A DNA stretch of 58,914 bases from LC029 sp036676475 (GTDB lineage: Bacteria; Bacillota; Bacilli; Aneurinibacillales; RAOX-1). Below, piece after piece: positions 15,076 through 23,294 of this stretch. The translations under genes and the position numbers were made by a program. The stretch's first letter is position 1. The number at the start of each line of letters is the position of its first letter. The notes under the pieces are model-generated. The model saw nothing but the letters and a program-made list of their open reading frames with translations, was not told the DNA's origin and did not search any database. The DNA lies in NCBI GenBank assembly GCA_036676475.1, contig JAKFCU010000025.1, positions 1 through 58,914 of the forward strand, written 5' to 3'.

Positions 15076-15810
15076 TTACTTCCTCTCCGTGAATCTTTTC
15101 AAAACAACCGCTTCCGCCCACAGGGGTAAAGGCTCCTCGATCTTTTGCTTCCACATCGGATGACTTAGTAACCCCAAGTCATACATCCAATCCACGGCTT
15201 CCTTTTTCCACAAAGGAGTATTCGCTGGATAGGAAGGATCCTGCTGCGTCGGACTAGGTGCTGGTGCCGTTTGCTCGACCATCCGCTCATAAAGTTGGAT
15301 GATCTGTTGACCATAGGTGGCCCCCGCTTGCTGAGCCTGGTCCAAGCTGGAATACTTCTTCCTATCATAGCCTGGAACGGCCCATTTCCCGGATAAATCC
15401 TCCCAATAAGGGGCGCTTCCTCGATTAACCAAATCAAAACGCGGATCAATCAAAGCCTCCCCTGGTGGCAAAGGTTGGTTTGTAGCATAGGCATACAAAT
15501 GCTGAATCTGAGCAGTGACACCAGCAGCCACGGTCGGAAAGCTGGCTCCCCGAACTCCGCCCGTCGCTCCGATCCCGGCAAAATTATTTTGAGCAGGCTG
15601 CACATCGCCGCCATATCGAAACCAATTGGTCTCATGAATCGACTGGCAAAAAGCGAGATCTCCCCGCACACCATATTTCGGACTGATCTGGTGAAACGAT
15701 TGGGCAATAAGTGGATTGAAACTCGGATTCACTTTTTTTACAAATTGAATCATTCGATCCGCAGTTGTTTGCTGGTTTCCCATGATTGGGTGCTTATCCA
15801 CTTTTCTCAT
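15076..15810 (-). CDS. Endo-beta-N-acetylglucosaminidase domain protein (LytD/FlgJ-like fold)
   Basis: A 244-residue protein with a glucosaminidase domain at about 15-165. The catalytic Glu is in CQSIHETNWFRYGGDV, followed by NNFAGIGATGG, FPTVAAGVTAQIQHL and GKWAVPGYDRKKYS, all typical of enzymes that cut peptidoglycan glycan strands. A Pro/Gln-rich linker leads to a C-terminal ~55-residue segment (WKKEAVDWMYDLGLLSHP) like an SLH-type helix. There is no classical signal peptide, so export is unclear; prophage or spore-associated relatives also lack one. AAAGGAGGGG precedes the ATG. Confidence 0.88.
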   Translation of the reverse strand: MRKVDKHPIMGNQQTTADRMIQFVKKVNPSFNPLIAQSFHQISPKYGVRGDLAFCQSIHETNWFRYGGDVQPAQNNFAGIGATGGVRGASFPTVAAGVTAQIQHLYAYATNQPLPPGEALIDPRFDLVNRGSAPYWEDLSGKWAVPGYDRKKYSSLDQAQQAGATYGQQIIQLYERMVEQTAPAPSPTQQDPSYPANTPLWKKEAVDWMYDLGLLSHPMWKQKIEEPLPLWAEAVVLKRFTERK

Positions 15811-15876
15811 CCCCTCCTTTGAAAACTCTACACTATAGAATACGTAGAGTTTCCCTCCAACGTGTTAGGAAAGGGC

Positions 15877-16680
15877 CTACTCATAATACTTTGCCAGCTC
15901 CATAATCATGGCCCCCATCCGCTCATGCTCTGGAGCCAGTACCCGGGTGATCCCTTCGTCATGTAAGGCTTCTGCACTGACTTTACCCACGGCCACGGCT
16001 ACGACATTAGATTCGAACGCTTTTAGGATGTTATCTAATAACCCTTGCTCCAACACATAGTCAAAGAAAAACCGAACCTGAATGGCCGCGGTAAAGCAAA
16101 CTGCATCGACCTTGTTATCTATAATTTCTTGACAAAGTTGGTTCACGACTTGGGCTTCAGGAGCGATATGTAGGTACGGAAGGATGGTGGTTACTTTCGC
16201 CCCACGCTCTTCTAAAAATCGAATGAGCTTGGGTGCAGGATCACCGTGAAGCTGAACAACCACCTTTTGATCCTTAAAATCACAAGACTCTAAACTGCGG
16301 ATTAATCCCTGCGTGGTCCCATCATCATCTCTAGCTGCCGGCTCGATTCCCCATTGCTTGAGTAATTTATACGTCTTATATCCTCTTCCCGCTACCTTGG
16401 CCTGCTTTAAGAGGGAGAGAAAGGACTCCTCGATTCCTGCCTGTTTGGCCATATTCAATAAGGTCTCTCCTCCGATTCCAGTGGTCAGAATAACCCAATC
16501 GGCCCCTTCCTCGATCAGTTGGCGAAGCTGCGGCTCCACTTCCTTTTCCGCAACCATGACCGTTCCCTGAAGGGAACGAACAACCACTTCGCCCTCTTGT
16601 TTTTCTACTAGAGTAGTCATCTCCTCGATCTTTCGAGAAGCTGCTAGTGCGATTCTTTTACCCATTAACCCTTTTCCCAT
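15877..16680 (-). CDS. Uroporphyrinogen-III synthase (HemD family)
   Basis: A 267-residue cytosolic enzyme fold that closes hydroxymethylbilane to uroporphyrinogen III, a tetrapyrrole precursor. Family signs are GKRIALAASRKIEEM at the start, DWVILTTGIGGETLL, VVVQLHGDPAP, AVCFTAAIQVRFFFDYV and VVAVAVGKVSAEALHDEGI. The family is weakly conserved, so the call rests on overall pattern. The ATG at 16680 has GAGGAG at about eight bases. It stands alone rather than in a hem operon, which suggests a second copy or a uroporphyrin-related paralogue. Confidence 0.82.
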   Translation of the reverse strand: MGKGLMGKRIALAASRKIEEMTTLVEKQEGEVVVRSLQGTVMVAEKEVEPQLRQLIEEGADWVILTTGIGGETLLNMAKQAGIEESFLSLLKQAKVAGRGYKTYKLLKQWGIEPAARDDDGTTQGLIRSLESCDFKDQKVVVQLHGDPAPKLIRFLEERGAKVTTILPYLHIAPEAQVVNQLCQEIIDNKVDAVCFTAAIQVRFFFDYVLEQGLLDNILKAFESNVVAVAVGKVSAEALHDEGITRVLAPEHERMGAMIMELAKYYE

Positions 16681-16817
16681 GATCATCTCTCCTCGTACTT
16701 TCCTTTCTCCTATTGTATCAGCTAATGCGTGATGGCTCAAAAGTAGCATTGATAGCGAAACTTTTTCATAGTATAATATATTTATAAAATTCTGAAATTA
16801 TAAAGCAAAGGGGATGG

Positions 16818-16958
16818 ATGATGGAACATAATCACAATCTGACCATTGGCTTATTATGGGGTATTACGCTAAGCATCCCTTTGTGGATTTCGCTGATCGG
16901 GTGGATACAACTGTTGATTATGGCTCTAAGAATCATTCAACGAATGAAGTTTATATGA
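16818..16958 (+). CDS. Small membrane protein
   Basis: A 46-residue protein with a hydrophobic core (ITLSIPLWISLIGWIQLLIM) and a basic end (IIQRMKFI), probably one membrane helix with the C-terminus inside. AAAGGGG lies upstream of the tandem ATGs, and a strong terminator starts three bases after the stop. Function unknown. Confidence 0.7.
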   Translation: MMEHNHNLTIGLLWGITLSIPLWISLIGWIQLLIMALRIIQRMKFI

Positions 16959-16960
16959 GA

Positions 16961-16993
16961 GAAGCAGCCCACGAAGAGCTGCTTCTTTTTTTT
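16961..16993 (+). terminator. Terminator of the small membrane protein gene
   Basis: GAAGCAGC and GCTGCTTC stem followed by a ten-base T run. Confidence 0.9.
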
Positions 16994-17126
16994 ATATTAC
17001 TTGTTGAAGGTATAGTTCAGAAATCATAAGAACTGACTCGAATCCCAAATCGAAATAAGGATAGTAAACATCGTCTTGGTCGCTTATATATGTCATCAAA
17101 TATTGATCATACAATTGTCCACTCAT
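16992..17126 (-). CDS. Small acidic protein of unknown function
   Basis: A 44-residue protein starting MSGQLYDQYLMTYISDQDDV, with Tyr-rich middle and helical end. AGGAGG lies nine bases before the ATG. It follows, by 16 bases, a C-terminal reading frame on the same strand whose start is missing. Not recognised. Confidence 0.6.
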   Translation of the reverse strand: MSGQLYDQYLMTYISDQDDVYYPYFDLGFESVLMISELYLQQVI

Positions 17127-17142
17127 TGGCCAGTCCTCCTAT

Positions 17143-17281
17143 TTAAAGAATAATTTCATTATAATCAGAAAACGGTTCCGACTCAAATGTAATTACATCC
17201 TTCTGACCCAACTTTTCACATGTTTCAGCTGTGCCACGATGATAAAGCTGGTAATCACCAGCAAAAACCAGGAACTGTTGA
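17143..17281 (-). pseudogene. C-terminal remnant of an unrecognised gene
   Basis: An open frame without any start codon, beginning just after a TAG. It reads QFLVFAGDYQLYHRGTAETC onward to FESEPFSDYNEIIL. The sequence looks coding (balanced, no low complexity) and precedes the small gene at 16992 with normal spacing, so a two-gene unit may have lost its 5' half. Family unknown. Confidence 0.4.
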
Positions 17282-17460
17282 GTCTAGATTCTTTGGGGTA
17301 CTCGGAGATAGGGGAATTTTTCTTCCGACCTTAGCCTAGTAACCCCATAATCATTCCCCCCTTGCCGTCCAGACTTCAACGAGAAGATGTTCCTAGCTTT
17401 CTTTGGTTAGGGGGAGCGAAATGGGAAAGATCGGCCATTAAAAGATACCCAGCCTAGTAG
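17282..17460. other. Region with several long-range inverted repeats, possible structured RNA
   Basis: TTGAGTCT pairs with AGACTTCAA about 95 bases away. Inside, TGGGGTACT pairs with AGTAACCCCA, and CGGA pairs with TCCG. A further stem follows around TTCCTAGCTTT and GGTTAGGGGGA. The nested order suggests a folded RNA or the end of a mobile element. The strand is not determinable and no Rfam-type family comes to mind. Confidence 0.35.
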
Positions 17461-17558
17461 TAGCTCTCTTATTCTGCAATCATTCTAAGGTATCTGTCGA
17501 AGTATGTTTGCAAATTCATTCAGAAAAGGTCTCGTTCCATAGTTTTCCATAAAGAATT

Positions 17559-17584
17559 AAAGATCCCTTGAAGAAGGGATCTTT
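17559..17584. terminator. Hairpin upstream of sinI
   Basis: Perfect stem AAAGATCCCTT and AAGGGATCTTT with loop GAAG. T runs on either side are weak, so direction is uncertain. Confidence 0.6.
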
Positions 17585-17862
17585 AAGTTAAAATCATTTG
17601 AATATCAATAGCTAGCATTAAGTATACCGTTGTTTGCCATAAACCGTAAATACTTTATCAATAACACATGAAAGTACATGTAAAAAAAATAGTAGTCACC
17701 GACACTAGTTGACACCCTTTTTTGCTAGATGTGGTTATAATTAAAATAGTTCTAAATCACTAGATAATTATCTAAACATTAAGTATAGTATGACTTTTGT
17801 GCACTTATAACAATCTGTACTAGCCAAAAATGAGGATTTCTACGAATAGAAGGGAGACTATT

Positions 17863-18006
17863 ATGTATACGGTACTAGTGAATTCCGACGAAGAAAGCCT
17901 TGACCAAGAATGGGTGGAATTGATCCTGTCGGCCAAACAACTGGGACTAACACAAAACGAGATCAGAGATTTTTTAAGAAACAGCATGGATAAAGAAGCG
18001 ATTTAA
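17863..18006 (+). CDS. SinI-type anti-repressor
   Basis: A 47-residue protein with the Sin dimerisation helix pattern LDQEWVELILSAKQLGL and then TQNEIRDFLRNS, closely like Bacillus SinI. In Bacillus, SinI forms a heterodimer with SinR and removes it from matrix-gene operators. GGGAG lies seven bases before the ATG. Here sinI stands about 35 kb from sinR instead of next to it. It is followed by the LPNTG gene on the same strand. I could not identify a Spo0A box upstream. Confidence 0.88.
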   Translation: MYTVLVNSDEESLDQEWVELILSAKQLGLTQNEIRDFLRNSMDKEAI

Positions 18007-18096
18007 TCAAAAGAAGGACACCAAGATCGCTCTTAGGTGTTCTTTTTGTTTTTCCTACACCAAAATTGATAAAAGAAGTTAGCATTTGAACTTTTT

Positions 18097-18112
18097 GTTC
18101 TATAATAAGAAC
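18097..18112 (+). promoter_or_regulatory. SinR-type operator overlapping a promoter
   Basis: GTTCTATAATAAGAAC palindrome containing the -10 hexamer TATAAT (18101-18106), with TTAGCA 16 bases upstream as a possible -35. It lies 55 bases before the LPNTG gene. Confidence 0.75.
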
Positions 18113-18166
18113 AATGTTATCCAATAAGGCTACTTAAATAGAACACGAAAAAGGTGGAAAATATAA

Positions 18167-18778
18167 ATGAATACAAACACCGAAAAACTGACATACGTCG
18201 TTCCACTAGTCATAGAACACCACCCGATTCAATTTGAAACCTTGATAAGCAGCAATGATTCCACGATGATTCTAGTGCCTCCCAAGGAAGACTTGGATTC
18301 ACCAAACCAAGATAGCCAGCATGAATCGGATCAGGGGGACTCTTCTTCATCTAATCACAATCCATCCTCTAAGCCACATACTGGTCATTCCCCTGAAGAT
18401 CAACCCACTAACTCCAGCGAGGCTATACCTGTCAACCTAAATACCTCATTAGAGAAAAAAGCTCCTTCGCTTTCTCTTTCTGAACATGTTAGTGGCACTG
18501 GTTCCGAACTCCAGGATTCCCTTTTCGTGCTTAGCCAGGGGCAAACAGCGACGGAAGAAAGCAGTTCAACCACACCCACATCTGCAGCAAGTGTCCAAAC
18601 CACTTCTGAAAAAATAGGGATCACCTCTTCTTCTATGGTAGCGACAAAAGAACATACCTTCATGTTACCGAATACCGGAACCATGTGGTACAACTGGGGC
18701 TTAGAGGGATTGATCCTGGCCAGTTTATCGGGCCTAACCTTGTTGGCGATTAAACGGAGGAAGAACCAGAGTGAATGA
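18167..18778 (+). CDS. LPNTG wall-anchored protein with RiPP-leader-like N-terminus
   Basis: A 203-residue protein. The C-terminus is a full sortase signal: LPNTG, hydrophobic WGLEGLILASLSGLTLLAI, then KRRK. The middle is Ser/Thr/Pro-rich and disordered (about 45-165). There is no Sec signal peptide. Instead residues 10-25 read YVVPLVIEHHPIQFET, matching in spacing the leader YSAPMVLSVFPFQFET of the 57-aa peptide at 57941 (Y, P, V, P, Q, F, E, T identical). This suggests recognition and export by the second peptide operon rather than by Sec. AAAGGTGG precedes the ATG, and a SinR-type operator overlaps the promoter. The link to the peptide operon is inference. Confidence 0.8.
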   Translation: MNTNTEKLTYVVPLVIEHHPIQFETLISSNDSTMILVPPKEDLDSPNQDSQHESDQGDSSSSNHNPSSKPHTGHSPEDQPTNSSEAIPVNLNTSLEKKAPSLSLSEHVSGTGSELQDSLFVLSQGQTATEESSSTTPTSAASVQTTSEKIGITSSSMVATKEHTFMLPNTGTMWYNWGLEGLILASLSGLTLLAIKRRKNQSE

Positions 18779-18870
18779 GGGCATGATGTTCAACGAGTTC
18801 TAGCATATTTTTTTGAAAATTCATTAACCAAACTAACAAAATAGGAAAATCCCGTAATATAATCACTATA

Positions 18871-18887
18871 AAGAACATTACGTTCTT
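18871..18887 (+). promoter_or_regulatory. SinR-type site before the small secreted protein gene
   Basis: AAGAACATTACGTTCTT, two GTTCTT half-sites in back-to-back arrangement. It lies eight bases after a TATAAT (18858-18863), where bound repressor would block initiation. Confidence 0.65.
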
Positions 18888-18960
18888 AAAAAATAACGAA
18901 AGGGAGGTGTCATCAACATCAAGATTGGAATGGAGAAGGGGAAGGAGGAGACACGCTACA

Positions 18961-19215
18961 TTGTTGAAGGTTAAAAAGATCATCTTTATTGGTTTACTTA
19001 TGAGTGCGTTAGCCACCCCTACGGCTGCTTTGGCTTCAAACGGTCAGTATTACAGTCAAAGTAATTCCAGTTGGTTTGAAGACCTGTTTCATTCTTTTCG
19101 CTATGGCCATAAGGAGTCTGATTATCGCGATTATATCAAATGGTATCAGTCATGGAAGGACCATGAGCCTGACGAAGAATCTTGGGATATTTGGAAAAGG
19201 TGGTACTGCAGTTAG
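18961..19215 (+). CDS. Small secreted protein, aromatic-rich
   Basis: An 84-residue protein starting at tandem TTG codons. It has a basic start (KVKKIIFIGLLMSALA), a signal cleavage site near ALA-SNG at about residue 27, and a mature ~57-residue part dense in Trp, Tyr, Asp and His (SWFEDLFHSFRYGHKESDY, WYQSWKDHEPDEESWDIW). AAGGAGGAG lies 11-12 bases upstream, which is long; a GTG at 18907 would add a basic stretch before the signal. The SinR-type site upstream suggests a matrix-related role. No known family recognised. Confidence 0.7.
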   Translation: MLKVKKIIFIGLLMSALATPTAALASNGQYYSQSNSSWFEDLFHSFRYGHKESDYRDYIKWYQSWKDHEPDEESWDIWKRWYCS

Positions 19216-19224
19216 TTAGGCGTG

Positions 19225-19258
19225 GAGAATAGACCTATCCGTGGATAGGTCTATTCCC
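19225..19258. terminator. Long perfect hairpin between convergent genes
   Basis: GAATAGACCTATCC and GGATAGGTCTATTC with a two-base loop. There is no clear T run on either side, so it may act as an mRNA-stabilising end or a weak terminator for the genes ending at 19215 and 19295. Confidence 0.6.
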
Positions 19259-19294
19259 GAATATCAATCCGATTTCATAAAGAACGGATTTACG

Positions 19295-20152
19295 TTAGTT
19301 TCGAGATAAATTAAACACCGTAATTTCCGGTCTGCAAAACAAGCGAATGGGGATTTGCGTCGTTCCTATCCCTCTGTTTACATATAAAGGCATCTGCCTC
19401 TGTCCAACATAGTACAAACCATCCATAAATCTTTCAGCCTGTGGTGCGGTAATAATGGGTCCAAAAAAGGGAATTCGCACTTGCCCCCCATGAGAATGTC
19501 CTGAAAACTGGGCACTGACAGGATAACGACTACTCCGCTCGGCAAAATCAGGCTCATGTACGAGCAGTAACACACAGTCTTTTTCCGATAAACCGAGCAG
19601 CGCTGTTTCAATATCAGCACGGCCATATAAAACGTCTGTTAAGCCAGCAATATATAAATACTGTTGCTTATACTCTATAGCCTTATTATTGTTTTCAAGT
19701 ACATGGAATTGTGAGTCTTGCCATGCCTTCTTCACTTTTTCTCCTGTGAGATAATCATGATTGCCAAAAACAGCCCACTTGCCTCCTCGGGGCGCCTTTA
19801 ATTCTTTCAATAAATGGATCGCAAGATCCGGATATTGGTAGCCCGTCTGGACAAGATCTCCCGTAAAAAATAAAATATCAGGGTTTAAGCTATTCATGAT
19901 CTCTACAACTTTACGAAACTCTTTTACGCCATAATGAAAACCTAGATGTACATCGCTGAATTGAACGATTTTCCAACCTTCAAACGCTTGAGGAAGATTT
20001 TTGAGAGTAAGATGAACTTTTTTTACTTGGTACCAAAAACGTTCTCCCATGACAGGGTAAACACCAGCTATCATTCCTAAGCCTAACAAACCCAGAGACA
20101 TTTTCCACCCCATATTTAAAAAAGAACGGCGACTTATCGCTTTCTCAAACAC
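19295..20152 (-). CDS. Tat-exported metallophosphoesterase (YkuE-like)
   Basis: A 285-residue enzyme of the calcineurin-like phosphoesterase family. The N-terminus carries a twin-arginine signal (SRRSFLNMGWKMSLG followed by a hydrophobic stretch). The metal ligands are in FSDVHLGFHYG, FFTGDLVQTG, FGNHDY, LLVHEPDF and FSGHSHGGQVRIP. The Bacillus subtilis relative YkuE is a Tat substrate placed in the wall. It stands alone downstream of the lasso operon, with one ~50-bp repeat between them. The cell-surface substrate is unknown. Confidence 0.9.
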   Translation of the reverse strand: MFEKAISRRSFLNMGWKMSLGLLGLGMIAGVYPVMGERFWYQVKKVHLTLKNLPQAFEGWKIVQFSDVHLGFHYGVKEFRKVVEIMNSLNPDILFFTGDLVQTGYQYPDLAIHLLKELKAPRGGKWAVFGNHDYLTGEKVKKAWQDSQFHVLENNNKAIEYKQQYLYIAGLTDVLYGRADIETALLGLSEKDCVLLLVHEPDFAERSSRYPVSAQFSGHSHGGQVRIPFFGPIITAPQAERFMDGLYYVGQRQMPLYVNRGIGTTQIPIRLFCRPEITVFNLSRN

Positions 20153-20180
20153 TAGATACTCCTTTCAAAACATCCCCCGC

Positions 20181-20229
20181 TAAGAAAGCTACTCGCGTAG
20201 CCATATGCGTATAATACTTTCCGATAAGT
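20181..20229 (+). repeat. ~50-bp dispersed repeat, one unit
   Basis: Full unit TAAGAAAGCTACTCGCGTAG to CCGATAAGTG at the 3' end of the lasso peptide operon, orientation opposite to that operon. Confidence 0.9.
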
Positions 20230-20272
20230 GTAAATGAAGGATGGGGCTTGCTGTATAAATAAACACATCCTT

Positions 20273-22078
20273 TTATTGATTAGCGGCCTCTATCTGATTC
20301 CCTAATAGATGGCTAAACAAACCTCTTTTCTCTTTCGCTAGTTGGTTAAAGCCACCTTTCTGAATCATTCTCCCCTGATCTAACACAATCACTTGATCCG
20401 CATTTCGGATGGTAGATAAACGATGCGCAATGACAATAATCGTCATCTTGCCCTTTAATCGATCTAGTGCTTCTTGAATTTTCGCCTCATTCTCCGAGTC
20501 CAATGAACTTGTGGCTTCATCCAAAATAAGAATGGATGGTTTTCGTAGTATCGCTCGCGCTAAGACAATTCTCTGTCTTTCCCCACCGGAGAGCTTAACC
20601 CCACGATCACCAATAAGGGTATCCAGGCCTTTGGGGAGCTTTCTGACAAACTCAGCCGATGCAGAAAATTCTAGTGCATGCCATAGATCTTCTTCCCTTG
20701 CATGGGGTTCAATCATGAGCAGGTTTTCCCTTAGGCTACCGTTAAATAAAAAAGGGTCTTGTGAAACATAGCTAATCGACTGCCTTAAGGATACGAGATG
20801 ATGACTTGTCAAAGGGACTCCATCTATGACCACCTGCCCTTTTTCCGGTTTCATCAGTCCCATTAAGATATCGATCAGAGTACTCTTTCCAGCACCAGAG
20901 CGACCTACGATAGCGGTCATGTGATTAGAAGGGATCTGTACGGTAATATCTTGAAGCGCATAGACTGATTCATTTCGATTATAGCGAAAATAAACATGTT
21001 GACATTCTAATCCTTGTTCTAATCGAATGGGTTCTACCATTTTATCATCGTCATTACGTTCATTTAATTCTCTGGCTTCTTTCGATTCGTCTTGCAACTC
21101 TTTCAAAGCCTTTAAGGCTGGAATGGTTGAAGCAATTTGCTCCATACTGGTCTGAATGATAGTAAAGCGCGGCCATAACCTGGAGAATATCACGATAATC
21201 AACAATAATTGCTCAGGCTGGGCATGGAACAGATTGACAGATAAGAAAATAAAACCTGCGATTAAAATCGCGGATGTAATTTTATAGAACAATTGCGAAG
21301 TCGATCTTAACCTGATATATTCCAATTGTTCATGCAAGATTCGTTGAGTCACGGAATAGAACCAATGGATCCGGGATTTTTCTAACGTATTACTTTTAAT
21401 GTCCTTAATCCCATTAAAGTCATCTGTAATACCTGCAAGATAGCTTTGGGCTAAATCAGAAGTCTGGTTTCCCAGTGTTCTTGCTCTTTTTATAAAGGTA
21501 CGGGAAAAAAAGAATAGGACTAAACCGCAGCCCAACACGAAAACCGTCATATTTGTAGATAACCAAAGAGCAATACCTACTTGAATTAAGGCAAAAATAA
21601 GAGAGGCTAAAAACTGCAAGATCAAGTTCGTGCCGCTATTCACACGGGCTAATTCTGAAGTGAGTGAATTGATCAGATCCGATTTTCGCTTATTTATAAA
21701 AAAATGCCAATTCGCCTGTAGTAATGACCTATAGATTTCCAATCTTAAATGACGAAAGAACCCCTGTTGAATTTTGGCATTTCTAATGGTAATACCTCGT
21801 TGCAGCAGATTTTGGCCTATTACCAATAAGATGTAGATCCCCAGGATTACAGGCAAGCCCAACGTTTGGGGGACGTTTTGCAGAAATTCGAAAATAGAAA
21901 CAAGAGGGGAAGAGCTTGCATTTAGGTTCATCATTCCGCTAAAGCTAATCATTGGAATTAATAATAGGATCCCTATCCCTTCCAGAAAACTGATCAATAC
22001 CATCCCCAGGAGATTTATATACAGGATTTTGCCGGCATAGGCATATAACCGTTTGGTAAAGTGCAAAACGTATTCCAT
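20273..22078 (-). CDS. Lasso peptide ABC exporter (LasD type)
   Basis: A 601-residue half-transporter: about six membrane helices in residues 1-330, then an ATPase domain with Walker A GRSGAGKST, signature LSGGERQRI, Walker B ILILDEATSSLD and a conserved His in AHRLSTIRN. There is no N-terminal C39 peptidase domain, so leader removal must be done by the B1/B2 pair encoded upstream. It is the last gene of the lasso operon and should export the mature peptides and give immunity. A related but distinct exporter is encoded at 56088. Confidence 0.92.
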   Translation of the reverse strand: MEYVLHFTKRLYAYAGKILYINLLGMVLISFLEGIGILLLIPMISFSGMMNLNASSSPLVSIFEFLQNVPQTLGLPVILGIYILLVIGQNLLQRGITIRNAKIQQGFFRHLRLEIYRSLLQANWHFFINKRKSDLINSLTSELARVNSGTNLILQFLASLIFALIQVGIALWLSTNMTVFVLGCGLVLFFFSRTFIKRARTLGNQTSDLAQSYLAGITDDFNGIKDIKSNTLEKSRIHWFYSVTQRILHEQLEYIRLRSTSQLFYKITSAILIAGFIFLSVNLFHAQPEQLLLIIVIFSRLWPRFTIIQTSMEQIASTIPALKALKELQDESKEARELNERNDDDKMVEPIRLEQGLECQHVYFRYNRNESVYALQDITVQIPSNHMTAIVGRSGAGKSTLIDILMGLMKPEKGQVVIDGVPLTSHHLVSLRQSISYVSQDPFLFNGSLRENLLMIEPHAREEDLWHALEFSASAEFVRKLPKGLDTLIGDRGVKLSGGERQRIVLARAILRKPSILILDEATSSLDSENEAKIQEALDRLKGKMTIIVIAHRLSTIRNADQVIVLDQGRMIQKGGFNQLAKEKRGLFSHLLGNQIEAANQ

Positions 22079-22091
22079 TTTTTATATCCTC

Positions 22092-23279
22092 CTATAATAC
22101 TGCATGCTTCCTCGTTTTCCTCCAGGCCCATAAGAACGGACGTAAAGGGAAATATAAAAAATGGAGGTTTTTAGGCAAGGGCAATGTCTCTGCATCCACG
22201 GGATACGGATAGAATAAACTCATCATGAAAAGAAGCTTTTGCTGTTTCGACATTAAGGTAAACAGATGACGTTGATGATACCTAGCAACATACTCAGGAA
22301 GCGGCTCCGTATGTAAATTCACCATCTCTTCGATATAGAAGATGGCATCCTGTGCTAACCGCCTTGAACGATCCCCGTCTATAAATAGTCTCATCTCTTC
22401 CGTCAGCGGTGTATGTAATAATTGTGAAGCTAAAATGAAGGCTTGACCTGCTAAATGAAGAGTGCGGAATCTGTTGAATAACGACTTTAGATACTTCAAA
22501 TCTAGTGTTTGTTTTCCTAATTGGTCTATATCTACCAACCAGCGAAGTCGTGACCATCCATGACGGGCACCATGAGTAACGAGAAAAAAGAATAGATCCT
22601 CTCTCCCCAAATAATAGACCGGATAGCTAGTGAGTGGGCTGATTCTTTTCCGCTGCCATAATTGGTTAAAGTTGGGTTCCTTCGCTGGACCAGGACTTAA
22701 TCTCCAGTGAATTTCGAGTTTAATTTTCTTTTCAGGATGAGAGAATGCTACATGATGATGCCTCCATCTCCACTCATTTAGCTTAGTTGAAAAATAGTCA
22801 TCCTTAACATAACCTTGCTCTATAAGTAATTTTTCCGCTTTTTCCAGATCAGCTAATGGAACTAAAATATCTAAATCACGAGATGTCCGAAGGGAGATAT
22901 CCCCATAAAGATCTGCTGCAAGTACAGGACCTTTTAGTTGGAGTGACCGAATGTTATTTTCGGCAAACAGTTTACACGTTTGTTCCATTTCTCCGCTTAA
23001 ATAAAGCATTTGAAACGTATTTTTTTGATATTCCCGATGTAAGGTTTGAACAACAGAGGGAGGAATCCCAGTTTCATTTATCTCCTTTAATTTTGTATAA
23101 ATGAATGGGTACACCCGATGGTGCCTTGCCAACTGGAGAAAACGATCCCAGTCAATGCCCTCAAGCCACTCTTTCTGATTGGATAATACCCCCTCATGAT
23201 TTTTTTCCTTCATCAATATCAGCAGTATTTTCAATTCCTTGGAAAAATTGGACAAGTCCAGATCTCTATTGTTCCCCAT
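22092..23279 (-). CDS. Nucleotidyltransferase-fold protein of the lasso operon
   Basis: About 395 residues of the uncharacterised nucleotidyltransferase family (PF14907-like). The active-site pattern is LKGPVLAADLYGD followed by RTSRDLDILV with the Asp pair, then KIKLEIHWRLSP carrying the third acidic position and a helical C-terminal half. Homologues accompany kinase-containing paeninodin-type lasso clusters and presumably transfer a nucleotide or sugar-phosphate group to the peptide or its phosphate; the exact reaction is not shown by sequence. I chose the ATG at 23279 because GAAGGAG lies upstream. A paralogue begins the second peptide operon (53277). Confidence 0.85.
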   Translation of the reverse strand: MGNNRDLDLSNFSKELKILLILMKEKNHEGVLSNQKEWLEGIDWDRFLQLARHHRVYPFIYTKLKEINETGIPPSVVQTLHREYQKNTFQMLYLSGEMEQTCKLFAENNIRSLQLKGPVLAADLYGDISLRTSRDLDILVPLADLEKAEKLLIEQGYVKDDYFSTKLNEWRWRHHHVAFSHPEKKIKLEIHWRLSPGPAKEPNFNQLWQRKRISPLTSYPVYYLGREDLFFFLVTHGARHGWSRLRWLVDIDQLGKQTLDLKYLKSLFNRFRTLHLAGQAFILASQLLHTPLTEEMRLFIDGDRSRRLAQDAIFYIEEMVNLHTEPLPEYVARYHQRHLFTLMSKQQKLLFMMSLFYPYPVDAETLPLPKNLHFLYFPLRPFLWAWRKTRKHAVL

Positions 23280-23294
23280 CTTATTCTCCTTCAA

